64,000 bases of DNA from Acinetobacter variabilis. Lineage in GTDB: Bacteria > Pseudomonadota > Gammaproteobacteria > Pseudomonadales > Moraxellaceae. Shown here in pieces: positions 1 to 7,971 of the stretch. The DNA lies in the NCBI RefSeq assembly GCF_000369625.1, contig NZ_KB850113.1, positions 1,877,152 to 1,941,151 on the forward strand, given 5' to 3'. Below the pieces are notes generated by a model, which was not told the DNA's origin, searched no databases, and worked only from the letters and a program-made list of their open reading frames with translations. Position 1 is the first letter of the stretch; every line of letters begins with the position of its first letter. Both the position numbers and the translations under genes were made by a program.

Positions 1-10
1 TATCCGTCAT
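1..10 (-). CDS. 5' end of a divergent gene (partial, product unknown)
   Basis: A CAT at 8-10 reads as an ATG on the minus strand. It is preceded on that strand by an AAGGA ribosome-binding site about 7 bases away. Only three codons lie inside the window, so the product cannot be named. The call rests on the ribosome-binding site and on the divergent position relative to the flavoprotein gene at 200. Confidence 0.3.
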
Positions 11-164
11 AAATTATTCCTTTTCATTGTGATTATTTTTTAGGCTTGACAAAACTATGCATGAATCCGCCAGCTGCTTCAAATTATTTATGATAAATAT
101 TCGCTAACACGCTGTAATTCGGGCAGCCTCCTTCAGGAATAGAGAAAGCTGAAATAAAATTGTC

Positions 165-170
165 TATAAT
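165..170 (+). promoter_or_regulatory. Candidate -10 element (TATAAT) upstream of the flavoprotein gene
   Basis: A perfect TATAAT lies 29 bases before the start codon at 200, a sensible place for a -10 hexamer. The matching -35 region (around 142-147) is weak, so the promoter is plausible but not certain. Confidence 0.4.
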
Positions 171-199
171 GCTCCCCTTTCTTCTCCCTTGAGTGTGTC

Positions 200-1399
200 A
201 TGTCTGTTCAGCAATACGATGTTTTGGTCATAGGTGCAGGTGCATCCGGTTTAATGACAGCCTATATGGCAGCACAACGTGGTCGAAAAGTCGTAGTCGT
301 TGAAAAAGCCAATAAGGTGGGTAAAAAAATTCTGATGTCTGGTGGCGGCAAATGTAATTTCACCAACCTCTATGTCGAACCTGAAAATTTCATCTCGCAT
401 AATCCGCATTTCGTGATTTCAGCACTGACCCGCTATACCAATTGGGATTTTATTGGTATGGTCTGCGAATATGGCATCGAGTATGAAGAACGTAAACATG
501 GACAGTTATTTACCTTAAATGGTGCTAAAGAAATTCTGTCGATGCTACTGTCTGAATGTGACAAGACTGGTCTGGTCGAGATCAAAACCAACTGCGAAGT
601 GAAAGCCGTCAACACTGTAGACGATCAAGGATTTCAGGTAGCCACTTCTTTAGGATATTTTGAAGTGGAATCAGTTGTGGTTGCTTCAGGTGGCTTGTCG
701 ATTCCGACTCTAGGCGGTTCAGGCATCGGCTATGAGATTGCCAAACAGTTTGGCCATCATGTCTATCCAACCCGTGCCGGTCTGGTGCCGTTTACTTTCT
801 CGGATAATTTCAAGGAAATCACCACTCGTCTGAGCGGTAATGCAGTCGAAGCCACGCTGTCTAATAATTTAAATAGTTTTACTGAAGCTTTACTGTTTAC
901 CCATCGTGGTCTGAGCGGCCCTAGCTCCCTACAACTGTCAAATTACTGGGATGTTGGCCAAAGTTTTAAGGTCGACTTTCTGCCAAGTATAGATCTGTTT
1001 GATTTCTTTAAATCTAAAAAACAGAGTCAGCCTAAAGTTCTGCTACGTACACTATTGACCGAACATTTACCAAAGAGCGTAGTACTAGAATTACAGAATC
1101 TTATCTGGCCTGAAATAGCTGAAACATCTATTGGCAATATTAGTGATGACAAGCTCGAACAGATTGCCAAACGTTTAAGTGGCTTTGAATTGAAGCCTTC
1201 TGGAACTGAGGGTTACCGGACAGCCGAGGTGACTTTGGGCGGTGTGGATACAACCGAAGTTTCATCTAAAACCATGGAAAGCAAAAAACAGAAAGGCTTG
1301 TATTTTGTGGGCGAGATACTGGATGTGACTGGTCATTTGGGAGGTTTTAACTTCCAATGGGCATGGTCATCAGCGCATGCCGCATCGGAATATGTTTAA
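200..1399 (+). CDS. NAD(P)/FAD-dependent oxidoreductase, HI0933/YhiN family
   Basis: This is a 399-residue cytosolic flavoprotein of the HI0933-like family (YhiN in E. coli). An N-terminal Rossmann dinucleotide-binding motif, GAGASG, sits at about residues 12-17, followed by an E (VVEKANKVGKK) that would contact the ribose. The family signature LMSGGGKCNFTN is at about 45-56. The C-terminal GLYFVGEILDVTGHLGGFNFQWAWSSA is the second FAD contact typical of the family. Length is normal. No substrate is firmly known for the family. It stands alone, with a TATAAT about 30 bases upstream and a small gene in the opposite direction downstream. Family assignment is secure; the reaction is not. Confidence 0.93.
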   Translation: MSVQQYDVLVIGAGASGLMTAYMAAQRGRKVVVVEKANKVGKKILMSGGGKCNFTNLYVEPENFISHNPHFVISALTRYTNWDFIGMVCEYGIEYEERKHGQLFTLNGAKEILSMLLSECDKTGLVEIKTNCEVKAVNTVDDQGFQVATSLGYFEVESVVVASGGLSIPTLGGSGIGYEIAKQFGHHVYPTRAGLVPFTFSDNFKEITTRLSGNAVEATLSNNLNSFTEALLFTHRGLSGPSSLQLSNYWDVGQSFKVDFLPSIDLFDFFKSKKQSQPKVLLRTLLTEHLPKSVVLELQNLIWPEIAETSIGNISDDKLEQIAKRLSGFELKPSGTEGYRTAEVTLGGVDTTEVSSKTMESKKQKGLYFVGEILDVTGHLGGFNFQWAWSSAHAASEYV

Positions 1400-1434
1400 T
1401 ACAGAGATGATCTAGGAAAAAGAAAATACTTCGC

Positions 1435-1587
1435 TTATTCCAGATAATCCGTTTTAAACAGGTTGAGATTGGCCATATTTTCTAAACGGTCAATCGTCAG
1501 TTGCATTTTCTGAGCCGCTTCCTGCAGATGTAATGGTACTTGGTCTGCCATAGATGCCATAAATTTATGCTGCAATGTTTTCCACAT
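1435..1587 (-). CDS. Small hypothetical protein, 50 aa
   Basis: This is a 50-codon reading frame beginning MWKTLQHKFM and ending FKTDYLE. A strong GGAG ribosome-binding site is placed 8 bases before the ATG on the minus strand. The composition is amphipathic helical (QEAAQKMQLTIDRLENMANL), with no signal peptide or membrane segment. I do not recognise the family. The spacing between neighbours and the good ribosome-binding site are the reasons for calling it a gene. It lies just downstream of, and convergent with, the flavoprotein gene. Confidence 0.6.
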   Translation of the reverse strand: MWKTLQHKFMASMADQVPLHLQEAAQKMQLTIDRLENMANLNLFKTDYLE

Positions 1588-1716
1588 ATTATTGATCTCC
1601 TTTTTCTTTATATTTTTAATGCAAGAAAAATACCAAAATCATTTTAGTATTCACTTGAATATTCTATATTTTTTAAAAAAGAAATTCTATGTGGAGTGAC
1701 TGAGCAGTGTTCTGGC

Positions 1717-1884
1717 TTAGTTAAATTCGTCTGGATCAGGTATTTTCTTATCCAGCTCTCGTTCAGCCTGCTCATCCTGTTTACTTTTCACAAAGACAAA
1801 TCGATAAGCAGCCGTGAAAAAGCCAATGGTAATGCCTGCTATCGCTAAGGGTGCTAATAGATTATTCGGTTTCTTGGCATTCAT
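1717..1884 (-). CDS. Small single-pass membrane protein, 55 aa
   Basis: The frame starts MNAKKPNNLL and ends DPDEFN. One hydrophobic helix covers about residues 9-31 (LLAPLAIAGITIGFFTAAYRFVF), followed by a highly charged tail (KSKQDEQAERELDKK). An AGGA ribosome-binding site precedes the ATG. The predicted topology is a short N-terminus, one membrane helix and a charged cytoplasmic tail. Its function is unknown. It sits 67 bases downstream of the larger mechanosensitive-channel-like gene on the same strand and may be cotranscribed with it. Confidence 0.6.
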   Translation of the reverse strand: MNAKKPNNLLAPLAIAGITIGFFTAAYRFVFVKSKQDEQAERELDKKIPDPDEFN

Positions 1885-1951
1885 TCAGATTTCCTCATCA
1901 TTAAAAAAATCGACCACTCAAGCGTGGCCGATTTTGTTTAGATAGAACAGG

Positions 1952-3787
1952 TTAATTCGGGTCATCTTTTTTTGGATGACTATCGACATTCGGTTCTTCT
2001 TCACCTGTAGAACCAAATGGATTATTCGCTGGTGGATGAATTGGATCAACTTGAAGCGAATCCGGTACAGCCTGATCTACATCTGGTGTCACCTGATCTA
2101 TACCTGAAGCTTCATCATCCTGTGGTGCAGTGGTCAAGGTCGCTGGTGTACTATTGGATAAATTGGTACGCATTGGCGTATTGTCATCTTGTGATTGATC
2201 TTGATTCGGCACAATATTTTCTCCTGTAGTTGAACTGCCTGCACCTGTAGTACCACTGACATCAGCACCTAGGCCTGAAGTCATGATATTGGTTTCATTT
2301 TTCAAAGGATTCGGTTCTTTAGCTTCTCGTTTAGCTTTATCGATCAAATCAGTCAGTACACGTTCTGCTGGTTGACGGCCACCGAGACCAAAGGCCAAGG
2401 CAAAGGCCACTGCAACAGCACCCAGAGTTAAACCGAAGGCCAGATTCACGATCGAGTCAGCAATGCCCATGGCACGTAGACCCATTGCAATGACCAGACC
2501 CATGATCAGTACACGAACCAAGTTTGCTAACCAGCGTGAACTGTTGTATTCACCGCGTTGCACAATGTTGGCAACTACGTTGGCCAGCCAGAAGCCGATC
2601 ACCAGAATTACAGCACCTAGCAGGATGTTTGCACCGAAGTAGATGAACATCGCAATCAGGCCACTTACCTGTTCAAAGCCTAAACGGTCCGCTGCTTCAG
2701 AAACCGCAAATAGCATAGTGAACAGTACAATCAGATAACCCACCAAGCTTGATAGTTTGGTTTTGCCCAGGAAGCGTTGTAGATCCAGTTTAGCTGGAAC
2801 CTCATCTACGCCTGTTCCGGCAACGACTTCAGTTACCAGACGTGCTACCAGTCTAGAAACTACATAAGCCAGAATTAGAATCAGTGCAGCTGCAATGATA
2901 TTTGGAATGGCATTCATGATCTCATACAGCATTGCAGTTGCTGGTTGAGAAATTGCTTCGATACCCAGTGCTTCAAATGCAATGATTAATGACGTAATAA
3001 TTACGACTGCAAAGATGAATGAACCAATCAGTTGAGCGACATTCGAGTTTTTGAAAATGCCGACTTTTTCAGCTTGATGTTGAATATTCAAGCTGTTGAG
3101 CAAACCTTCGACAATACCGCGAACGATTTTTGCCAGAATGTATCCGACAAATACAATAACTGCAGCAATGAAGATATTAGGCAGATAACTTACGACATCC
3201 GTCAGCATGTTCTGCACAGGCAGTAATAAACCGTGTAAACCTAGAATCGACAAGACGATTGGCAAGAACAGCAGTAAAATCAGCCAGTAAACAATTTCAC
3301 TGATATTTTGGCTAATCGGACTGACACCGACTTCGGCACTCAGCTTTTCATCCAGCTGAGTGCGATCAAGCATTTTTTGCAAGCCGACTTTAACCAGATT
3401 CGCCACAATCCATCCAACAAAGGCCACAGCAATAGCCGCCAGCAATTGTGGAATAAAGAGCAGGAACTGCTGGATCATATTACTGAACGGTCCGCTCACT
3501 GCTGTCAGATTCAGTACGTTAAGCGCCCCGATCACCGCAATAATCAGAATAATCCAGAACACAACACGAGCGATAATACTCTCGACATTAGAGCGATGTC
3601 CTGTCGCTGCATTTAAGTGTGTATTGGTCCCTAGTTTTTGCAAGATTTTTTTAACACCTGCCGAAACGAGTAATGCAATAATCCAACCTAAGACTAATAT
3701 GGCAATTGCACTAAGAATTGGATGAAACTGATCCCAGTAGTACATGGCATCATAGCCACCACGTGGGCCTCTCATATAATCATTCAT
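1952..3787 (-). CDS. Mechanosensitive ion channel-like protein with repeated conserved TM helices
   Basis: This is a 611-residue polytopic inner-membrane protein. The sequence is built from repeats of a hydrophobic unit of the 'conserved TM helix' type (PF05552). Examples are ILVLGWIIALLVSAGVKKIL at about 31-50, AIAVAFVGWIVANLVKVGLQKML, VIVFVGYILAKIVRGIVEGLL and VILVIGFWLANVVANIVQRG. These units are followed by the conserved FALAFGLGGRQPAERVL at about 475-491. The last 110 residues are acidic, Gly/Ser/Pro/Asp-rich and probably disordered in the cytoplasm. No classical MscS beta-domain is visible, so gating by tension is inferred from family annotation only. Translation starts at the ATG with a GAGGG ribosome-binding site 7 bases upstream. 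Confidence 0.85.
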   Translation of the reverse strand: MNDYMRGPRGGYDAMYYWDQFHPILSAIAILVLGWIIALLVSAGVKKILQKLGTNTHLNAATGHRSNVESIIARVVFWIILIIAVIGALNVLNLTAVSGPFSNMIQQFLLFIPQLLAAIAVAFVGWIVANLVKVGLQKMLDRTQLDEKLSAEVGVSPISQNISEIVYWLILLLFLPIVLSILGLHGLLLPVQNMLTDVVSYLPNIFIAAVIVFVGYILAKIVRGIVEGLLNSLNIQHQAEKVGIFKNSNVAQLIGSFIFAVVIITSLIIAFEALGIEAISQPATAMLYEIMNAIPNIIAAALILILAYVVSRLVARLVTEVVAGTGVDEVPAKLDLQRFLGKTKLSSLVGYLIVLFTMLFAVSEAADRLGFEQVSGLIAMFIYFGANILLGAVILVIGFWLANVVANIVQRGEYNSSRWLANLVRVLIMGLVIAMGLRAMGIADSIVNLAFGLTLGAVAVAFALAFGLGGRQPAERVLTDLIDKAKREAKEPNPLKNETNIMTSGLGADVSGTTGAGSSTTGENIVPNQDQSQDDNTPMRTNLSNSTPATLTTAPQDDEASGIDQVTPDVDQAVPDSLQVDPIHPPANNPFGSTGEEEPNVDSHPKKDDPN

Positions 3788-3984
3788 GTTTTCTGCCCTC
3801 TTTGTTATTACGCTATTTATCTGAATTCACGAGCTTATTTTCGAAATCTTTAGCTCTTTCCGATTACTTATAAAGCTTGAACTTCCTGTGCTTAGCTTGC
3901 CTGGAGATACAGAACTTTGAAAAACATCACCACCTATTGCAAAAAAGCTCTAGTCATTAACCAGAGTTTTTTTAACAATTCCAA

Positions 3985-4344
3985 TTATTGGGTGGCCTGT
4001 TGAGCATCAGTTGCAGTGGCTTCTGCTGTATCTTGTGACATTTCGCCTACAGTGGCTGTTGCTTCTGTCATCGCATCATCTACGGTAGCCATTGCTTCAT
4101 TGCTTTCACCGCCTGGAGTAGCCGCCGGACTACCATTATTGGCAGGGGCTTCAGTCGCTGGTACCGGTGTATTAGGCTGGGTCGCAGGCGCATCTGGCTT
4201 CACATCTGCAAACATATAGAACAGGACTGCCAGTAAAAAGATACCGACCAAAATCAGGATATAGACAGGAATGCGCTTCTTCTGCGTAATTGCTGCCTGA
4301 TCATGCAAAGGTGGTTTTTTATTAAAATCATCAACCATGACCAT
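3985..4344 (-). CDS. Hypothetical membrane-anchored Ala/Thr/Glu-rich protein
   Basis: This is about 119 residues. A short cytoplasmic head (DDFNKKPPLHDQAAITQKKR) is followed by one hydrophobic helix (VYILILVGIFLLAVLFYMFA), then a low-complexity tail rich in Ala, Thr, Pro and Glu (ATEAPANNGSPAATPGGES, ATATVGEMSQDTAEATATDAQQATQ). The tail probably lies outside the cytoplasm as an unstructured region. I chose the ATG at 4344 because AAAGAG lies 5 bases upstream; a GTG two codons earlier and an ATG two codons later are alternatives. No family is recognised. It is a single gene upstream of the channel-like gene. Confidence 0.65.
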   Translation of the reverse strand: MVMVDDFNKKPPLHDQAAITQKKRIPVYILILVGIFLLAVLFYMFADVKPDAPATQPNTPVPATEAPANNGSPAATPGGESNEAMATVDDAMTEATATVGEMSQDTAEATATDAQQATQ

Positions 4345-4730
4345 TCTCACTCTTTCTTATTCATAAGTAGATTTTTATCATAACAAGCAGTTATCACAGC
4401 TTCTGTGACAAAAGATGGTGAGATAGTGAATGGATGTAAGTTATATGTATGAGTCTGATGAACTTGGTATTAGTTTCAAAAAGAGGCATTTTCTAGCCTA
4501 AATATACTATGCTCTTATGGTTAGAAACTCTTTTCCGAGACAGTTAATACTGGCGGTTTTTAGCTGATTTATCAGGAATTGAATTGTCTATAAAATAGAC
4601 AATATACCATTATGATTTTATTAAATTTTAAGCACATTTTAAGTGGGCTAAAACATGCTGTAAAAATACCGTTTTTCAATATACCTGCTACTTTGCGCAA
4701 AATACGTTATAATTATCCACCTTATTTTTC
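4345..4730. other. Intergenic region, AT-rich
   Basis: This stretch of about 385 bases between divergent hypothetical genes shows no convincing coding frame. A TATAAT at 4708-4713 lies 18 bases before the ATG at 4731 and is a candidate -10 element without a good -35. If used, it would give a very short untranslated leader. Confidence 0.4.
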
Positions 4731-5168
4731 ATGCACCCGAGTTTTATGGCGTATCGTCAACAGAGTGTATCGCTTGATCTTGACACTGACGTCACACATC
4801 AATGTGCTTTGCACTACACTCGTGATCAGCATCTGATTGGAATCATTGAATTTAGCAAACCGAGCTTTATGCTACGCTGGCAAGATCTGGAATATTTCCG
4901 CCGCCGTACTGAAGAAATGTCGGTAATGCCTTTTCCGGACTGCATTAATGCCATGGTCATTGATGTACGGAATGTGGCGGCCTGGCTAGATAATGACGTT
5001 CCGATTATTCCATGGCGCCTGCTGGAGGAAGATTGTCCGGTACGTTTAGTTGTGCCCGCGGATCGAATCGAACATTATGCCGGTTTCTTTGAGCCGACCT
5101 GGTTAACCACCGATACAGATACTGCCATTCAGGAAATCCGTGACTTTATGGATATGTTTGTACATTAA
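4731..5168 (+). CDS. Hypothetical protein, 145 aa
   Basis: This is a soluble protein of 145 residues with mixed alpha/beta composition and no membrane segment or signal peptide. Recognisable segments are SFMLRWQDLEYFRRRTEEMSV in the middle and DTAIQEIRDFMDMF at the end. I do not recognise a known domain. The ATG at 4731 lacks a clear ribosome-binding site; a second in-frame ATG at 4746 (MAYRQQ) is also possible. A TATAAT just upstream and a strong terminator at 5181-5208 mark it as a single-gene unit. Confidence 0.7.
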   Translation: MHPSFMAYRQQSVSLDLDTDVTHQCALHYTRDQHLIGIIEFSKPSFMLRWQDLEYFRRRTEEMSVMPFPDCINAMVIDVRNVAAWLDNDVPIIPWRLLEEDCPVRLVVPADRIEHYAGFFEPTWLTTDTDTAIQEIRDFMDMFVH

Positions 5169-5180
5169 TTCCTAAATAGC

Positions 5181-5208
5181 AAAAAACCTCCGTATGGAGG
5201 TTTTTTTT
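5181..5208 (+). terminator. Rho-independent terminator
   Basis: A hairpin of AACCTCC / GGAGGTT with a four-base loop (GTAT) is followed by eight T residues. It lies 13 bases after the stop of the 145-residue hypothetical gene. Confidence 0.85.
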
Positions 5209-5227
5209 GTGCCTAAAGAAAATAAAA

Positions 5228-5476
5228 GTCCCCCCTTTAACAAATGGGGATTTAGGGGGGATTCTTTTTAATTTGAAAATATTTTTTCAATTTTAATCCA
5301 TTTCTAACTTTTAGAAGGCTGTAACTCCCTTTCCTTTTAGGCGATGAGCAGCACTGCTACGCAAGAGAGAGGTAAAAACCCCTCCTTTGCAAAGGAGGGG
5401 TTGGGGGAGGATTCAAGAACTGGCAAATAATCTAACTTTAATCCCTCCTAACCTCCCTTTTAGAAAGGGAGGAACT
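5228..5476. repeat. Cluster of three G-rich/C-rich palindromic intergenic repeats
   Basis: Three related units lie at about 5228-5264, 5376-5415 and 5440-5476. Each pairs a C-rich arm (CCCCTCCTTT or similar) with a G-rich arm (AAAGGAGGGG) and often ends GGGGGAGGATTC or GGGGGGATTC. Similar units occur at 31591-31665, so this is a dispersed family. They can fold into stable hairpins in either orientation. Together they fill most of the gap between the hypothetical gene and fpr. Confidence 0.75.
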
Positions 5477-5485
5477 CTGAAGGAA

Positions 5486-6247
5486 TTACCAATAATTCTC
5501 TACCGCAATATTTCCTTCACCACGGCGGTTCATGGTCAGACCACGTGCTTTTAGCGCTTCTTTGGTATCTTCGACCATTTCCGGGTTACCACAGAGCATC
5601 ACATGACTGGTTTCAGGATTAAGCTGGAGTGCTGCTGCCCGTTCAAGTTCTCCATTTTCAATCAAGATCGGTAAACGATGGTGAAGTGCTGCTTCAGGGT
5701 CACGGGTAATGATTGGAATAAATTTAAAACCTGTATGACCTTCGCCAAAGCTCTCGGCAATTTCCTGAATACGGTCGACATAAGCCAGTTCGTCTTGCGT
5801 ACGAACGCTATAAACCAGGTTAATATGTTGATATTTATTCCAGGTTTCAAAGTCTTGCAGCATGGATAAAAATGGTGCCAGACCTGTACCTGTGCCAAGC
5901 AACCATAAATCTTGTGGTAATGGCAATTGATAACGTGCCAAAGTCAGATAGCCATAGGGAATTTTCTCTAAGTAGAGTTCATCACTTACTTTAAGATGTT
6001 GTAAATTCGAAGTAAATTTCCCTTCCGGAACCACAATCGAAAAAAATTCCAGTGTTTCATCAAATGGTGATGATACGACTGAATATGCCCGAACAACCAG
6101 TTCATCCCCCACTTTTAAGCCAATACGCGCAAACTGTCCTGCCGTAAACTTGAAATGCGCAGGTCTGGTCATGGTGAAACTAAACAGCGTATTGGTCCAA
6201 CGGTGTACAGATAAAACCTTTTCTAAGCTAAATTTTTCAATAGACAT
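5486..6247 (-). CDS. fpr: Ferredoxin--NADP(+) reductase
   Basis: This 253-residue cytosolic flavoenzyme moves electrons between NADPH and ferredoxin or flavodoxin. An N-terminal FAD-binding barrel contains RAYSVVSSPFDE (flavin-binding RxYS) at about residues 49-60 and GKFTSNL (phosphate contact). The C-terminal NADP domain contains LLGTGTGLAPFLSML at about 116-130 and VMLCGNPEMVED. The protein ends in NIAVENYW, whose aromatic terminus is typical of the bacterial subgroup that stacks on the flavin. Length matches the family. It is divergent from a LysR regulator 85 bases away, the arrangement known for fpr and finR in Pseudomonas, where the regulator activates fpr during oxidative stress. Confidence 0.95.
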   Translation of the reverse strand: MSIEKFSLEKVLSVHRWTNTLFSFTMTRPAHFKFTAGQFARIGLKVGDELVVRAYSVVSSPFDETLEFFSIVVPEGKFTSNLQHLKVSDELYLEKIPYGYLTLARYQLPLPQDLWLLGTGTGLAPFLSMLQDFETWNKYQHINLVYSVRTQDELAYVDRIQEIAESFGEGHTGFKFIPIITRDPEAALHHRLPILIENGELERAAALQLNPETSHVMLCGNPEMVEDTKEALKARGLTMNRRGEGNIAVENYW

Positions 6248-6271
6248 GATTCAAACGTGGCATCAAAGACT

Positions 6272-6287
6272 ATGCCCATGGTAGCAT
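6272..6287. promoter_or_regulatory. Candidate LysR-type operator between fpr and the LysR gene
   Basis: An inverted repeat ATGC-N8-GCAT sits in the 85-base divergent gap and contains T-N11-A spacings typical of LysR-family sites. The match is short, so the assignment depends mainly on position. Confidence 0.3.
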
Positions 6288-6332
6288 GACAGCATAATTT
6301 ATTAATATTTTTTAAATGTTAAGGCTCTATTC

Positions 6333-7211
6333 ATGCGCATGACTCTACGCCAGTTGGCTGTTTTTGTAGCAGTTGCTCAAGAAGGTACCGTCACCAAAGC
6401 CAGTGATGCAGTCAAACTCACCCAAAGTGCGGCGAGTATGGCTTTAGCAGATTTAGAAGATGGTCTTGGCGCACCTTTATTCGACCGTCTAGGCAAGCGT
6501 TTACAGCTGAATGATTTAGGTCGTTTTCTTCTCCCGCAAGCACTTGAAATTCTTGGTCGCTGTGAAGCTTTTGAACAAGCTGCTAAAGGTGAACTGCAAA
6601 GCATTGACCTGCGTCTCGGTGCGACCCTGACCATTTCCGACTATCTGATGCCAGACCTAATGGCGGATTTTTTAAAAATCCAGCCACAGGCACACTTGCA
6701 ACTTCAGGTGGGTAATACTCGTCAGATGATTGAAGCCGTCAACCAGTTCCAGCTGGATCTTGCGCTGATTGAAGGTTCTTGTCACTTACCACAGCTGCAA
6801 TGTATCCATTGGCGTGATGATGAACTCGCGGTGTGCTGTGCTCCCGATCATCCACTTGCTCAGTTAAACCGTCCACTGACTGCAGAAGACTTTAAATCTG
6901 TAGAATGGATTCTTCGTGAAGAAGGTTCAGGCACGCGCGAAGTCTTTGACAATGCCATTCTGCAAGATGTTCCAGATGCTAATATCCGTCTGACACTCGG
7001 TCATAACGAGGCAATTCTGAAGATTGTTGCAGGTGGCATAGGTATGTCCTGTATTTCCAAGCTGGCAATTGAACCTTTACAGGAAAAAGGCCAACTGGTG
7101 ATTCTGGATACTCCATTCTGGTCACTCACCCGTCCTTTATTTATGCTGGTACACCGCCAGAAATATCAAGGTCCAGGTCTCAAAGCTTTTATGAAATTCT
7201 GTGAAGCGTAA
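6333..7211 (+). CDS. LysR-family transcriptional regulator (FinR-like)
   Basis: This 292-residue regulator has an N-terminal winged helix-turn-helix at about residues 1-60 (LRQLAVFVAVAQEGTVTKASDAVKLTQSAASMALADLEDGLGAPLFDR, the standard LysR pattern). A linker helix and a periplasmic-binding-protein-like effector domain follow. It is divergent from fpr. In Pseudomonas the adjacent LysR regulator FinR is needed for induction of fpr by superoxide, so the same role is inferred here from gene order and not from a site I can prove. A terminator follows directly at 7226-7254. Confidence 0.88.
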   Translation: MRMTLRQLAVFVAVAQEGTVTKASDAVKLTQSAASMALADLEDGLGAPLFDRLGKRLQLNDLGRFLLPQALEILGRCEAFEQAAKGELQSIDLRLGATLTISDYLMPDLMADFLKIQPQAHLQLQVGNTRQMIEAVNQFQLDLALIEGSCHLPQLQCIHWRDDELAVCCAPDHPLAQLNRPLTAEDFKSVEWILREEGSGTREVFDNAILQDVPDANIRLTLGHNEAILKIVAGGIGMSCISKLAIEPLQEKGQLVILDTPFWSLTRPLFMLVHRQKYQGPGLKAFMKFCEA

Positions 7212-7225
7212 ATTTCACTTTCAAT

Positions 7226-7254
7226 AAAAAAAGCGCTTTTTGGCGCTTTTTTTT
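7226..7254. terminator. Bidirectional terminator
   Basis: The hairpin AAAGCGC-TTTTT-GGCGCTTT is flanked by A and T runs. It serves the LysR gene on the plus strand and the Excalibur/cold-shock pseudogene on the minus strand. Confidence 0.85.
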
Positions 7255-7256
7255 AT

Positions 7257-7838
7257 TTAGCGATGTCTAAATTGGCTTTCACATGGAATACCATCGCCAT
7301 CACCATCCATTTTGGTATTCGGACAATTTTTTAAAAAGTATAAAGCTTCTTCATATGAACTCATTTGACTACAATGCTGTCGTCCATCACAGCTAAAATT
7401 CTGCTGTACTTGTGGTTCTTCAACTATACGTTGCCCTTCTACCAGCTGTATTCTGCTGCTTTGCCAATCCTGATATTTATTATAGACCGCATAGGCTAAG
7501 CCAATCATAATCAGAAACCCAATATAAGTGCTAAAGCTACTTTTCTTCTCTTGAGATTGTTTTCGTTGAGTAGTACGAGGCTTATTTTCTAATGCTCGTG
7601 ACTGAGGCGTATGTCGAGGGGTTTCCGTTTTGAGATCCAAACGCACAATATTATCTGCTTTAAACTTGCCTGCATCCTGTACTTTACGGAATTTTAAGCT
7701 TTCTCCAACCTTAGGTGGTACGTTCTTATTTGGGAAATCTTTTATGTGAAAGAATAAGTCTTTCACTTCCCCTTCAATTTCGATAAAACCAAAACCACGT
7801 TACTCGTTATAAGTTTTGATTTTCCCCTCTTGAAACAT
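7257..7838 (-). pseudogene. Cold-shock-domain/Excalibur membrane protein gene with an in-frame stop
   Basis: Reading from the ATG at 7838 gives MFQEGKIKTYNE, then a TAA at 7800-7802 (codon 13), then RGFGFIEIEGEVKDLFFHIKDF in the same frame. The stop splits a cold-shock domain just before its RNP1-like GFGFI. A GAA-to-TAA change would explain it, since paralogues have an acidic or polar residue there. Downstream are one hydrophobic helix (FSTYIGFLIMIGLAYAVY) and a C-terminal Excalibur calcium-binding motif (FSCDGRQHC ... DGDGDGIPCE). A GTG at 7766 could still start a 169-residue product lacking the first beta-strand and RNP1. Without the stop the protein would be 193 residues. It is the first of three tandem paralogues. 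Confidence 0.75.
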
Positions 7839-7902
7839 AGCTCGCTCTTGTCTTTGATATTTTTAGTAAGTGTATTCAAAAATAGATAAAAATTCTAAAA
7901 AT

Positions 7903-7928
7903 AAAAAAGCACCGTAAGATGCTTTTTT
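7903..7928. terminator. Rho-independent terminator
   Basis: AAAAAAGCA and TGCTTTTTT arms surround a short loop between the two cold-shock paralogues. It ends transcription from the minus-strand gene at 7972 and could work both ways. Confidence 0.65.
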
Positions 7929-7971
7929 ATTTGAATGATGAGACAAATATCTTAGTAAATGAGAACCTAAG

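Noticed and set aside
4612..4836. Open frame of 74 codons overlapping the start of the 145-aa hypothetical gene
   Set aside because: It has no ribosome-binding site, its composition reflects AT-rich noncoding DNA, and the overlapping longer frame is a better gene.
5228..5476. Possible CRISPR array
   Set aside because: The repeats are palindromic, of unequal length and irregular spacing, and there are no cas genes or unique spacers.
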